Assembly (NCBI GenBank): GCA_014773175.1
Contig: VXCM01001544.1
Span: forward strand, 1 to 64,000
DNA from: Lucifuga dentata
Lineage: Eukaryota; Chordata; Actinopteri; Ophidiiformes; Bythitidae
Length of the DNA stretch: 64,000 nt
Direction of reading: 5' to 3'
A program made the translations under genes and the position numbers. The notes beneath the pieces were generated by a model. That model had not been told where the DNA came from. It saw only the letters and a list, made by a program, of their open reading frames with translations, and did no database searches. Of the stretch, positions 24,301 to 39,300 are shown piece after piece. Every line of letters begins with the position of its first letter. Position 1 is the first letter of the stretch.

Positions 24301-27300
24301 CTCGGCTGGTGCTGTCAGCACACCATCCCAGCCGTCAGAGGCGATCACATGCAGAGACGACATCGAAGAGCCCAAGCTGGATGTAGACACTTGTTACAGC
24401 AGCAATGTTGTTGTCATGGCGGGAGAGGTGTTCAAACTGGAAGCCAATGTGATCGGCAGACCAATCCCGTCTCTGGTGTGGACCAAGGAAGGAAAGGAGC
24501 TGGAGGACACAGCCAAGCTGGAGATAAAGTCATCAGACTTCCACACAGTCCTTATAAATAAGGACTCCCTGAGGAGAGACGGCGGGGCATTCACTCTGAC
24601 AGCCAGCAACCCCGGTGGCTTTGCCAAGTTCACCTTCAATGTCAAGGTGCTCGACAGACCTGGACCGCCAGACTCTCTCACCGTCAGTGACATCACGGCT
24701 GAGAAGTGCGTTCTCAACTGGCTGCATCCAACACATGACGGTGGTGCCAAGATTGAGTACTTCATCATTCAGAGGCGAGAGACCAGCAGGTTAGCATGGA
24801 CCAACGTGGCCACTGACCTTCAGGCTAATAGGTTCAAGGTCACCAAGCTTCTGAAGGGAAATGAGTACATCTTCAGAGTCATGGCTGTCAACAAGTACGG
24901 CGTTGGTGAGCCTGTGGAGTCTGAGCCTGTAATCTGTGCTAACCCCTACGTGCCCAGTGACCCCCCACAGCAGCCTGAGGTCACCACCATCACCAAAGAC
25001 TCCATGGTTGTCTGCTGGGAACGCCCTGAACATGATGGAGGCAGCAGAATCAACACCTACATCATTGAGAGAAGAGATAAGACTGGTCTGCGCTGGGTGA
25101 AGTGCAACAAGAGGACTGTGACTGACCTTCGGTTCAAGGTCTCTGGCCTCACTCCAGGACACGAGTATGAATTCAGAGTTCTAGCTGAGAATAATGCTGG
25201 TGTAAGCCAGCCTAGTCCTTCCAGTCCATTCTACAAAGCCATAGACACAATCTTCCAGCCTGGACCTCCAGGAAATCCCAGAGTACTGGACACAACAAAG
25301 TCCTCCATCACCCTGGCCTGGAACAAGCCTGTCTATGACGGTGGGTCTGAAATCACTGGCTACGTTGTGGAGACCTGCTTGCCTGAGGAAGACGAGTGGA
25401 CAATTCACACTCCCAAAAAGGGATGGACAGCCACATCCTTCACTATCACCAACCTAAAAGAAAACCAAGACTACAAAATCAACATATGTGCCACTAATAT
25501 TGAAGGTGTGGGAGAGCCTGTTGCCGTACCTGGAACGCCCAAGGCCGAAGACAGACTGCTTCCTCCAGAGATTGAACTTGGAGCTGAGCTGCGTAAGGTG
25601 GTCTGTATCAGAGCCTGTGGCACTCTCAGATTCTTTGTCCCCATCAAGGGAAGACCAACACCTGAAGTGAAATGGTCAAGAGAGCATGGAGAATCTCTGG
25701 ACAAAGCCAACATTGAAATCACCCCATCATTCACCACCCTTCAAGTGGACAATGTGGACAGGTTTGACGGTGGAAAATACATGGTGACTGTGGAGAATGC
25801 TTCAGGAAGCAAGACAGCCTTTGTTAATGTCAGAGTACTAGATACTCCTGGAGCCCCTCAGAATCTGGTCATCAAGGAGGTCACTAAAGATTCAGTCTCC
25901 CTGATTTGGGATGCACCACTGATCGATGGCGGTTCCAGAGTCCGCAGTTACATTGTGGAGAAGCGTGAATCGACAAGAAAGGCCTACTCAACAGTCTGCG
26001 CCAGCTGCCACAAGTCCAGCTGGAAAGTTGGAGATTTGGAGGAAGGAAAGTTGTACTTCTTCAGAATCCTGGCTGAGAATGAGTACGGCATTGGTCTCCC
26101 GGTCGAGACAATTGAACCAGTTAAGGTGTCAGAGAGACCTCTGCCACCAGGCAAAGTGTCTCTCCGTGAAGTCACGGGCAACAGTGTCATGCTGACATGG
26201 GAAAAGCCTGACCATGACGGTGGCAGCAGAATCACTGGCTATATTGTTGAGATGCAGGGCAAAGGCAGCGAGAAATGGACCCAAGTCATGGTGGTTAAGA
26301 CAAATGAGGCTGTTGTAACGGGCTTGACACAGGGAGAGGAGTACATGTTCCGTATCTCAGCCACCAATGAGAAGGGAATCAGTGACCCGCGTCCTCTCAG
26401 CATGCCCGTAGTGGCCAAAGACCTGGTCATTGCACCAACCTTCAAACTGCTTTTCTCCACATTTAGCGTACTAGCAGGAGACGATCTGAAGATTGATGTA
26501 CCTTATGTTGCATGTCCCAAAGCAACAGTCACGTGGCTCAAAGATGGTGTTGTCCTCAAGGAGACAACTAGAGTTAATGCTGAAGCTTCAGACACAAATC
26601 TGTTGCTGGTCATCAAGGAGTCTTGCAGAGACGATGTGGGCACATACACTATCAAACTGAACAACACTGCTGGCGAGACCTCTACTGACATCAGTGTCGT
26701 TGTTTTAGATAAGCCTGGTCCTCCAATAGGTCCCATCAAGCTGGACGAGGTCACCGCTGACAGCGTGGTTCTGTCCTGGAACCCACCGGAGTATGACGGC
26801 GGTTGCACCATCAACAACTACATCGTGGAGAAAAGAGACACATCAACCACTAACTGGCAGATTGTTTCAGCTACAGTGGCCAGAACTACCATTAAAGCAG
26901 CCCGTCTGAAGACTGGATCTGAATACCAGTTTAGGATTGCTGCTGAGAACCGATACGGCAAGTCATCAGTTCTCCTTTCTGATACCATTTTTGCTCAATA
27001 TCCATTTGAAGTGCCCAGCCAGCCACGTTCTGTCACTGTCCAGTCCACCACCAAGGAAACTATGGTGGTTGTATGGGATAAACCCAGTAATGATGGTGGA
27101 AGCAAGATCCTGGGCTACCATTTGGAGCTGAAGGAGAGAAACAGCATCCTGTGGGTGAAACAGAACAAACAGATTATTCCAGAAGCCAGATTCAAGGTTG
27201 TTGGTCTTGAGGAGGGTATTGAATATGAATTCAGAGTCTATGCTGAGAACATTGTTGGTCTTAGCAAGGCCAGCAAAGTGAGCGAGATGCACGTGGCCAG

Positions 27301-30300
27301 AGATCCTTGTGACAGACCAGGAAAACCAGAGGCCGTTATTGTGACCAGAAACCAGGTGACCCTCAGGTGGACCAAACCTGAGTACGATGCTGGCATAAAG
27401 ATCACAGGCTATGTAGTTGAGAAGAAGGAGGGAGCTGATGGCCGCTGGATGAAGGCCAGCTTTGCAAACATCATTGAGACCAAATTTGTTGTCACGGGAC
27501 TTACTGAGGATCAGATCTACGAGTTCCGTGTCATTGCCAAGAACGCAGCAGGTGTCTTCAGTAAGCCTTCAGACACCACTGGAGCCATCACTGCCAAGGA
27601 TGAGGTAGATCCACCCAAGATTGACTTAGATGCTAAGTCCTCCCAGGCTATGGTGGTTAACGCTGGAGAGACATTCAGGCTGGAGGCCGGAGTCTTTGGC
27701 AAACCTGTGCCGTCAGTCCATTGGCTGAAGGAGGGCCAAGAGATTACTGAAGGAACTCGCCTCGAGATCAAGAACACAGAATTCACAGCCTGTATAATTG
27801 TCAGGGAAGCAATTCGTGTTGATGGAGGCCAGTACACTTTGCTGGTAAGGAATGTTGGAGGAGAGAAATCAATGAACATTAATGTGAAGGTTCTGGACAG
27901 GCCAGGTCCACCTGAGGGCCCGATCTCCATTTATGGTGTCACCAGTGAGAAATGCTCCATCTCCTGGAAAACACCCCAGCAGGATGGAGGCAGTGATGTT
28001 TCTCATTATATTGTTGAGAGGAGGGAAACCAGCAGATTGGTTTGGACTGTGGTTGACCCCAAAGTTCAGACCCTGAATCTGAAGATCACCAAGCTTCTTC
28101 CTGGTAATGAGTACATTTTCAGAGTTATTCCAGTCAACAAATATGGAGTTGGGGAGCCTCTGGAATCTGAGCCAATGATTGCCAGAAATCCATTTGTCAC
28201 TCCTGACCCACCAACTGAAGTAGAAGTGTCCACCATCACTAAAGACTCCATGGTTGTGACCTGGGAGAGACCAGCAAATGATGGTGGCAGCCTTATCCAG
28301 GGATACATCATCGAGAAACGTGACAAGGATGGCGTGAGATGGACCAGGTGCAACAAGCGCACCGTGAACGAGCTGCGCTTCAGAGTGACAGGACTCCTGG
28401 AAAACCACAGCTATGAATTCAGAGTTGCTGCTGAGAATGCTGCAGGTGTTGGCACACCTAGCCCTGCAACCATCTACTACAAAGCACTGGATCCTATCTT
28501 CAAACCAGGCCCACCAAACAACCCCAAGGTGGTGGACACATCTAGATCCACCGTTTCCCTTACATGGGGCAAACCCATCTATGACGGTGGCTGTGAGATT
28601 CAGGCCTACATTGTCGAGGCCTGCAACGGTACTGATGACTGGTTCATGTGCACTCCTCCCACTGGAATCACAGGAACCAGCTTTACAGTGACGAAGCTGT
28701 TGGAAAAGCACGAGTACCAGTTCAGAGTTTGTGCCATCAACAAAGTTGGCATTGGTGAGCATGCTGATGTTCCAGGAAAGATCCTGCTGGAGGAGAAACT
28801 TGAGGCTCCTGACCTGGACTTGGATGCCGATATGAGAAAGATGATCAACATCAGAGCTGCAAGCGCTCTCAGGCTGTTTGTTCCTGTGAGAGGACGTCCA
28901 GCTCCTGAGGTCAAATGGGGCAAGGTTGATGGTGAGATTAAGGAGACCGCCCAGATCGACAACACAGGCAGCTATGCGTCACTTGTAATTGAGAACGTAG
29001 ACAGATTTGACAGTGGAAAATACACACTGACTGCAGAAAATGCCAGCGGAGTGAAGTCTGTCTTCATCAGTGTCAGAGTCTTGGACTCGCCCAGCCCACC
29101 AGTCAATTTAATTGTGAAAGAGATAACCAAGAACTCTGTAACGCTCACATGGGAGCCTCCTCTTCTGGATGGTGGCTCAAAAATCAAGCACTACATTGTT
29201 GAGAAACGTGAGAGCACCAGGAAGGTTTACTCTCTAGTCACCACCTGCAACAGGATGTCATGGAAAATTGAACCTCTTCCAGAAGGAGGAATCTTCTTCT
29301 TCAGAGTCTCGGCTGAGAATGAATATGGTGTGGGTCTTCCTGTTAAAACAATTGAGCCAATTAAGGTATCCGAGAAGCCTCAGCCGCCAGGCAAAGTCAG
29401 CGTTGTTGATGTTACTAATAACAGTGTCACCCTCAATTGGGAGAAGCCTGAATATGATGGTGGCAGTAGGATCAGCCACTACGATGTGGAACTGGCACCT
29501 AAGGACAGCGAAGCATGGTCAGTATGTGCTAGTGTGAAGGCATTAGAGACCACAGTGACCAACCTACTCAAGGGAGAGGAATACCAGTTTAGAGTCATCG
29601 CTGTCAACGACAAGGGCAAGAGTGATCCCAGACAACTGGCTCAGTCGATTGTAGCAAAAGACCTTGTGATAGAGCCTGCAGTGAGGCCTAAACTGAGCAC
29701 CTACAGTGTCCAGGTAGGCTATGACCTGAAGATAGAGGTCCCAATTGCTGGCCATCCAAAGCCAACTATTACCTGGACCAAAGATGGAGCTGCCCTCAAA
29801 CAGACCACCAGAGTGAACGTCACCGACAGTGCACATCACACCACCCTTACCATAAAGGACGCCACCAGAGAGGATGGCGGCATGTACAGCATTAACATCA
29901 CAAATGCCCTGGGATCCAAAGATGCCACGATTGAGGTGATCACCCTAGACAAGCCAGGCCCACCCACAGGCCCTGTCAAGATAGAGGACATTAGCGCTGA
30001 GAGTATCACTCTCAGCTGGGAGCCACCTACATACACAGGTGGCTGCCAGATCTCCAACTATGTGGTGGAGAAGAGAGATACAACTACAACCAACTGGGTG
30101 GTGGTTTCTGCCACTGTGGCCAGAACAACACTAAAGGTGAACAATCTGAAGACAGGTGCTGAATATCAGTTCAGAATATATGCTGAGAATAGATATGGAA
30201 AGAGTTATGCCATTGATTCAGAACCTGTTGTGGCCCAGTATCCATTCCAAGAGCCTGGACCTCCAGGAACACCGTATGTGTCTTCATACACCAAAGACTA

Positions 30301-33300
30301 CATGGTGGTTGAATGGCATAAGCCCCCATCTGATGGAGGCAGTGCCATCCTGGGCTACCATCTGGAGAGAAAAGAGAAGAACAGTATCCTCTGGACCAAA
30401 ATCAACAAAACTCTCATCCAGGACTGCAGGTTTAAGTCTACACCTCTGGAAGAAGGCATCGAGTACGAGTACAGAGTCTACGCTGAAAATATTGTTGGCA
30501 TTGGAAAATGCAGCAAGGTCTCTGAGGTCTATGTGGCACGTGACCCGTGCGATCCACCTGGCTGTCCTGAGGTGGTTATTGTGACCAGACACTCGGTGAA
30601 GCTGAGGTGGACGCCTCCACAGTATGACGGTGGAAGCTTAGTCACTGGCTATGTTGTGGAGAAATGCGACCTCCCTGAAGGGAAGTGGATGAAGGCCAGC
30701 TTTGCAAATATCATTGAAAAAGAATTCATTGTGACTGGCTTGACGGAGGATCGTAAATACAACTTCAGAGTCATTGCTAGAAACGCTGCTGGTGCTGTCA
30801 GCAAGCCCTCTGAGAGCACAGGAGCCATCACGGCCAAAGATGAAGTTGACCCACCTAAGTGTGAGACCGATCCTATATACAACCAGACCATTGTTATCAA
30901 TGCTGGAGAGACCTTCAGTCTGGAGGCCAGTGTGGAAGGAAAGCCCATCCCCACGGTTCAGTGGTTCAAGGGGAGTGTTGAAGTTGAGAACTCGGCCAGA
31001 GCTGAGATTAAAAACACAGACTTTAAAGCCCTGCTTGTTGTTAAGGATGCCATTAGAGTGGACGGTGGCCAGTACACACTGGTTCTGACTAACGTGGCTG
31101 GAACTAAGACCGTCCCATTCAGTGTGAAGGTCCTGGACAGACCAGGTCCATCTGAGGGACCTCTCACTGTCAGCAACGTCACTGAGGAGAAATGCTCACT
31201 GTCATGGCTGCCACCCAGGCATGATGGCGGGGCCAGCATCTCCCACTATATCATCCAGAAGAGAGAAACCAGCCGCCTGGCGTGGACTGTGGTCTCCAGT
31301 GACTGTGGAGCTACGATGCTCAAGGTCACCAAGCTTCTGAAGGGCAACGAGTACATCTTCAGAGTCATGGCTGTTAACAAATATGGTGTGGGTGAGCCTC
31401 TGGAGTCAGCACCAGTGATTATGAGGAATCCATTTGTTCCTCCTGGCATTCCCCAGGAGCCTGAGATTACCAACATTACCAGGGATTCCATGACTGTGTG
31501 CTGGAACCGCCCAGAGACCACAGGAGGCAGCGAGATCGTCGGCTACATCGTGGAGAAGAGAGACCGGGCTGGAGTGAGGTGGACCAAGTGCAACAAACGC
31601 AGAGTGACAGATCTACGTTTCAGAGTCACAGGACTGACTGAAGACCACGAGTATGAGTTCAGGGTGTCTGCTGAGAATGTTGCTGGAGTGGGTCAGCCAA
31701 GCCCAGCAACTCCCTACCTCAAGGCCTGCGACCCTACCTTTGAGCCTGGATGTCCCACTAACGCCCATGTGGTCAACATTTCTAAAGACTCCATTAGTCT
31801 GGCCTGGCATAGACCTATCTATGATGGTGGCTGTGAGATCCAAGGCTACGCTGTAGAAATTACAAAGGCTGATGAGGAGGAGTGGACCATTTGCACGCCA
31901 CCCTCTGGAGTGAACGCTACCAAGTTCACCATCACCAAACTGATTGAGCACCAGGAATACAAGGTACGCATCTGTGCCATCAACAAGCTGGGTGTTGGTG
32001 AGCCTGTCAAGATCCAGGGAGTTGTGAAGCCAGAGGACAAAATGGATGCCCCAGAGGTCATCCTGGATTCAGAGCTCAGGAAGGGAATAGTTGTCCGAGC
32101 GGGAGGTTCAATGAGAATTTGCATTCCATTCAAGGGCCATCCTGCTCCTGAGATCAGCTGGGCAAAGGAGGATGGAGACCTGCCCACTAAAGCCCAGATA
32201 GAAACTGGCGATGATTACACCCAGCTCTCTATTGACATCTGTGATAAATATGATGCTGGAAAATACATCCTGAACTTGGAGAACAGCGCTGGCACCAAAT
32301 CCGCCTTTGTGTCTGTGAAAGTTCTGGACACACCAGGAGCCCCTCTGAACCTCACAGTAAAAGATATTAAGAGGGAAAGTGTGACGCTGACCTGGGAGCC
32401 TCCTATTATTGATGGTGGCTCAAGAATCAAGAACTACCTGGTTGAAAAGCGTGAGTCTATCAGAAATGTTTACTCTAACGTGGACAACAAGTGCACTAAG
32501 ACAAGCTACCGCATCACCGGCCTCACCGAGGGAGCCATCTATTATTTCAGAGTCTTAGCGGAGAACGAATTTGGCGTGGGCAGGGCAGCTGAGACGGAGG
32601 ACTCAATTAAGACTTCTGAGCCTCCTCTGCCTGTTGGCAAAGTCACCCTGACTGAAGTGACCAAAACCAGTGCCTCATTCTCCTGGGAGAAGCCTGATCA
32701 CGATGGAGGCAGCAGAATCATAGGCTACTACACTGAGATGCAGCCTGTGGGGTCAGAGGAATGGGTGGTTGCCACCACAACTAAAACTTGTGAGGGCACT
32801 GTCACAGGTCTGAGCACAGGACACGAGTACCACTTTAGAGTGTCAGCTTTCAACGAGAAGGGCAAGAGTGACCCCAGACCCCTGGCTGTACCCGTCACCG
32901 CCAAAGACGTAACTATTGAGCCCAGTTTCAAGATAACAGTCAACACCTTCAGTTTGCAGAACGGAGAAGATCTCAAGATTGAGATTCCAGTGATTGGACG
33001 TCCTGTTCCTAAGGTTGAATGGAAAAAAGATGGACAAGCACTTAAGGAGACAACGAGACTTAATGTGTCTGGCACAGCATCATCTACTAAGCTGTGTATC
33101 AAAGACGCCAGTAAGGAGGACTCTGGTAAATACACTGTCACAGCCACAAGTAGTGTTGGCACATCCACAGAGGAGATTACCGTTATCATTCTTGACAAGC
33201 CTGGCCCGCCCACCGGCCCTGTGAAGATAGAAGAGGTGAGCTCTAATTATGTCACTCTCTCCTGGGAGCCACCTGAGTACACTGGAGGCTGCCAGATCAA

Positions 33301-36300
33301 CAACTACATCGTGGAAAAGAGAGACACCACCACTACGACCTGGCAGATTGTGTCTGCTACTATCGCCAGGACAACAATCAAAGTCACCAAGCTGAAGACT
33401 GGAGTTGAATATCAGTTCCGAGTTTCTGCTGAGAACAGATATGGAAAGAGTTTGGCTATCGTCTCCCCTGCTGTTATCGCTCAGTATCCGTTCAGCGAGC
33501 CTGCTGCCCCAGCAGCACCAGTTGTTTCTGCTGCAAACAAGGATAACATGGTGGTTGAGTGGAAACCACCTACTAATAACGGAGGCAGTCCCGTCCTGGG
33601 TTATCACCTGGAGAGGAAGGAGAAGAACAGTCTCTTGTGGACTAAACTCAACAAACTCCTGATCCCTGACACACGTTTCAAGACCACAGAGCTGGAAGAA
33701 GGTATTGAGTATGAATTCAGGGTGTATGCTGAGAACATTGCTGGACTCAGCCCTGCTAGCAAGGTCTCTGACAGCACAGTTGCTAGGGACCCATGTGATC
33801 CACCAGGCACACCTGAGGCCATTGAAATCACCAGAAACCATGTGACGCTGAAGTGGACCAGGCCTCAGTACGATGGAGGTAGTCCCATCACTGGCTATGT
33901 GGTGGAGAGGAAGAAGCACCCAGACACCCGCTGGATGAAGGCCAGCTTCACCAATGTCATTGACACCCAGTTCACATATGGCGGCATGACAGAGGACTGT
34001 GTCTATGAGTTCAGAGTCATTGCAAAGAATGCGGCTGGCGTGTTCAGCACTCCCTCTCAGGGCACAGGACAAATCACTGCCAAAGATGAGATTGAGGCTC
34101 CAGAGGCCAGCATGGATTCTAAATTTAAGGATTTAACTGTTGTTCATGCTGGTGAGACATTTGTTATTGATGCTGACTATTCTGGTAAACCTCTGCCTGA
34201 GGTCATTTGGCTGAAGGATGGAAAGGAGATTGATAAAAGCACACCGAGAATGGAGGTCAAGACCACACTCACTCACACCATCCTGACCGTCAAGGACTGC
34301 ATCAGAGTAGATGGTGGCCACTTTGTCCTTAAACTTGTCAATGTAGGTGGAGTCAAGATGATCCCAGTTAATGTTAAAGTCTTGGACAGACCTGGTCCTC
34401 CAGATGGTCCACTAGAAGTCAAAGGAGTTACAGCCGAGAAGTGTTACCTACACTGGAACTATCCCTCGCATGATGGTGGAGCCGGCATCTCTCACTACAT
34501 TATTGAGAAAAGGGAGACCAGCCGCTTGTCATGGACCATGGTAGAACCCAAGATCCAGGCCATCAGCTACAAAATCACAAAACTGCTGCCTGGCAATGAG
34601 TACATCTTCAGAGTCACTGCTGTGAACAAATATGGTGTTGGTGATCCTCTGGAGTCTGAGCCTGTGATTGCTCGTAATCCCTTTACCACTCCAAGTGCTC
34701 CCTCCACCCCAGAGGTCAGTGCTGTTACCAGGGACTCCATGGTGCTCACATGGGAGAGGCCTGAGGATAATGGAGGCGCAGAGATTGAAGGATATATCCT
34801 AGAAAAACGTGACAAAGATGGCATCAGATGGACCAAGTGCAACAAGAAGAGGTTGAGCGACATCAGATTCAGATGCAGTGGTCTCACCGGGGGCCACTCC
34901 TACGAATTCAGGGTCTCAGCTGAAAATGCTGCTGGCGTAGGAAAGCCTAGTGCAGCGACTGAATACATTAAGGCCTGTGATGCTATCTATCCACCTGGAT
35001 GTCCCAGTAACCCCAAGGTGACAGATCATTCTAGCACCACTGTCTCCCTGTCCTGGTCACGGCCTATCTACGATGGTGGCGCCCCCATCAGTGGATATGT
35101 TGTTGAAATGAAGGAGGCAGCAGATGAAGAGTGGGTTGTTTGCACACCACCTGCTGGTGTCCAGGCCACACATTACACAGTAAAGAAACTCAAGGAGAAT
35201 GCAGAGTATAACTTCCGAATCTGTGCCGTTAACTGTGAGGGAGTGGGCGAGCCTGTTGACCTGCCCGGGTCTGTGGTTGCTGCTGAGAAGCTGGAGGCCC
35301 CTGAGATTGAGCTCGATGCTGACCTGAGGAAGATGGTGAACATCCGTGCCACGGCCACCCTGCGTCTGTTTGTCACCATCAGAGGAAATCCTGAACCAGA
35401 GGTCAAGTGGTCAAAGGCTGACGGCACTCTGAATGAACGTGCCCAAATTGAAGTCACGAGCTCTTATACAATCCTGGTGATTGACAGTGTCGACAGATTT
35501 GACACTGGCAAATATGTGCTGACCCTGGAGAACCTGAGTGGCACTAAATCAGCATTCATCAATGTCAAAGTTCTGGACTCCCCCAGTGCTCCTACAAATC
35601 TGGCAGTGAAGGATGTGAAGAGAGATTCGGTCTCTCTCTCCTGGGAGCCTCCTCTCATTGATGGTGGTGCCAAGATTTCACACTACATAGTAGAGAAGAG
35701 GGAACAGAACAGAATGGCGTTCACCAGTGTTAGCACCAACTGCGTGAGGAACTCCTACATCATTCCTGACCTGCAGGTGGGAGGCCGATACTACTTCCGT
35801 GTGCTGGCTGTGAATGAGCTGGGAGTTGGCCTCCCCGCCTCCACTGATGTTGTCAAGATATCTGAAGCTCCTTTGCCTCCAGGTAAGATTACCTTAGTTG
35901 ATGTGACTCGCCACACGGTCAGCCTGTCATGGGAGAAGCCTGATCATGATGGAGGCAGCAAGATCACAAACTACATTGTGGAGATGCAGCCTAAGGGAGA
36001 TGACAAATGGACCGTGTGCAGTGAAGTTAAAGCACTGGAAGCTACCATTGAAGGACTTACAACTGGAGAGGAGTACTCCTTCAGGGTTACCGCTATGAAT
36101 GATAAGGGCAAGAGCGATGCCAAACCCCTTGCTACATCTGTGGTGGCGAAGGACATAACACTTGAGCCCATCTTCAATCTGCTGTTCAACACATACAGCG
36201 TGAAAGCTGGAGATGACCTGAAGATTAATGTTCCCTTCAAAGGCAGACCTCAGCCTGAGGTATCCTGGAAGAAGGATGGCCATGTGCTGAAGCAGACCAC

Positions 36301-39300
36301 CAGGGTCAATGTTGTCACTTCCACAACCTCATCCAAGATTGTCATCAAGGATGCAACCAAGGAAGATGTAGGAAAGTACGAGATTACCTTGACTAACTCC
36401 GTTGGCACCAGCACAGCTGAGATATCTGTTATAATCCTGGATAAACCTGGACCGCCAAGCAACATCAAGATGGACGAGGTGAGCGCTGATTTTGTCTCTC
36501 TGTCTTGGGATCCACCGACCTATGATGGTGGTTGCCAGATAAACAACTATGTGGTGGAGAAGAGAGACACTACAACGACCACATGGCAGATCGTCTCTGC
36601 CACAGTGGCCAGGACATCCATCAAGGTGTCTCGTCTCACTCAGGGAACAGAGTACCAGTTCCGTATTGCAGCTGAGAACCGTTATGGCAAGAGTCCTGCC
36701 GTTGATTCTGCTCCTGTTGTTGCTCAGTATCCCTTTGAGCCTCCTGGCCCTCCAACCAATCTCCATGTTGCCCGTGCCACCAAATCTGGAATGCTGGTTG
36801 TTTGGGGCAGACCCGCCAGTGATGGTGGAAGCCCCATTATTGGATATCACATTGAATGCAAAGACCAAAGCAGCATCCTGTGGACCAAGGTCAACAGAGG
36901 ACTGCTGGCTGAGAACCAGTTCAAGATGACGGGCATTGAAGAAGGCCTGTTTTATCAGTTCAGAGTCTATGCTGAGAACATTGCTGGCATTGGTCCATCT
37001 AGTAAAGCCAGTGATCCTGTCGCAGCCAGGGACCCATGTGAGTCGCCACGCAACCTTCGTGTCACCAACATTACCAGGACCTCAGTCTCCCTTTTCTGGG
37101 AGAAACCAGAGTATGATGGTGTAGTCAAGATCACTGGCTATGTCGTTGAGCGTAGGGAATTGCCCAATGGCCGCTGGCTAAAATGCAACTTCGCCAACCT
37201 GCAGGACACATACTTCGATGTCACAGGACTCACAGAGGACATGCAGTACGACTTCCACGTCATTGCTAAGAATTCTGCTGAGCAGCTCAGCGCTCCTTCT
37301 GAGAACACTGGAGCTGTCGTCGTCAAGGATGATGTAGAACCACCCACTATTATCCTGGAAGACAAGTTCAGACAGCTGGTTGTCATCAAGGCAGGAGAAA
37401 TCATCAGAATTGATGCTGAAATCACTGGCCGTCCACTTCCTGTTGTCTCATGGTCTAAAGATGGAAAGGAGATTGAGGCCAAGGCCAGGTGTGAAATCAC
37501 CTCCACCAACTTTGCAACCACTCTGATTGTCAGAGATGCCATCAGGAGGGACTCTGGCCAGTACGTCCTGACTCTGCAGAACGTTGCTGGAACCAGGTCT
37601 GTGGCTGTCAACTGTAAGGTTCTGGACAGGCCTGGACCTGCTTCTGGACCTTTGGCAGTGTCTGGCCTCACAGCGGAGAAATGCACCCTGACTTGGGGAC
37701 CGCCTCAGGAGAATGGTGGTGCTGACATCATGCACTACATTGTGGAGAAACGTGAGACCAGTCGCCTTGCCTGGACTTTGGTCTACGGTGACATGAAGGC
37801 CACCACCTGTAAGGTGACCAAGCTGCTCAAAGGAAATGAATATGTTTTCAGAGTCAGGGGAGTCAACAAATATGGAGAAGGTGAGGCCTTGGAGAGTGAG
37901 CCTGCAAAGGCAGTGGACCCCTTCACCATCCCTGCTGCCCCAGCTAATGTCCAAGTCACCTCAGTCACTGCTGAGGCCATGACCATCTGCTGGGACAGGC
38001 CAGTCTCTGATGGTGGTAGCAGCATCTCTGGTTATGTCATTGAAAAGAGAGAGAAGACTGGCCTTCGCTGGTGCCGTGTCAACAAGAAACCTGTTTATGA
38101 CCTCAGGGTCAAAGCATCCCACCTGCGTGAGGGCTGCGAGTATGAATACAGAGTGTTTGCAGAGAATGCTGCTGGCCTTAGTGCTCCCAGCATTCCCTGT
38201 CCTCTCATCAAGGCAGAGGACCCACAGTTCCTGCCTTCTCCTCCTGCTAAGCCTAAGATCATAGATTCTACAAAGACCACCATCACCCTGTCATGGAATA
38301 AACCTCTGTTTGATGGTGGAGCTCCTGTGACTGGTTACAGAGTAGAATACAGGAAGACGCTGGATGATGAATGGTTTGTTGGAGTCCAGAACACCAAGAA
38401 CACAGAATTCACAGTGGTGGGCCTGACCCCTGGAGCTGAATATGTGTTTGTTGTCAAGTCTATTAACAAGATCGGAGTCAGCGAGCCCAGTCCTGAGTCA
38501 GACGTACAAGTGGCCAAAGAAAGGGAGGAGGAGCCAGTCTTCGACATCAGCAATGACATGAGAAAGACTCTCATTGTGAAGGATGGTAGTTCCTTCACCA
38601 TGACGGTACCCTTCAGAGGCAAACCCATCCCCAATGTGACATGGACCAAGGCTGACATTGACCTGAGAGTTCGTGCCGTCATCGACACCACAGACAACTT
38701 CACCTCCATCACCTTAGAAAAAGCTACCCGCAACGATTCTGGCAAATACACTGTCACCCTGGCCAATGTGGCTGGAACCGCCTCCTTGACCCTCAACGTC
38801 AGAGTTCTAGACTCTCCTGGACCTCCTGCCCATGTAGAGGTCAAGGAGGTGACCAAGTCCTCTGCTACCGTGATCTGGGACACTCCAGAGAATGAGGGAG
38901 GAGGACCAGTAAAGAAATACTTGGTTGATATCCGTGAGGCCAGCAAGAAAGGCTGGACCAGGCTGACAGACTCGTGCCACAGACTTACATACAAGGTAAC
39001 AGACTTGCAGGAGGGTGGAGTCTACTACTTCAGAGTGACAGGCGAGAATGAGTATGGCGTTGGTGTTTCTGCTGACACCAAGGAGGGCACCAAGATCTCA
39101 GGTACTGCAGAAAATTTTAAATCAGTAACACAATCCTTATCCTTACTGTAACTGTCACTAAAAAAACTTTATTTCCTCTTCCTTCAGAAAAACCAAGTCC
39201 ACCACCCAAGTTTGGTGTGACTGACGTGACCAAGGAGAGCGTGTCTCTGGCCTGGGCCAAACCCGAGCAGGATGGAGGCAGCAGAATCACCGGCTACCTA

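Noticed and set aside
33080..34072. Long open frame on the minus strand (330 codons), and similar ones at 27869-28762 and 2040-2693
   Set aside because: They lie opposite the titin reading frame in exons w29 and w5, have no recognisable domain, and arise from the codon pattern of the + strand.
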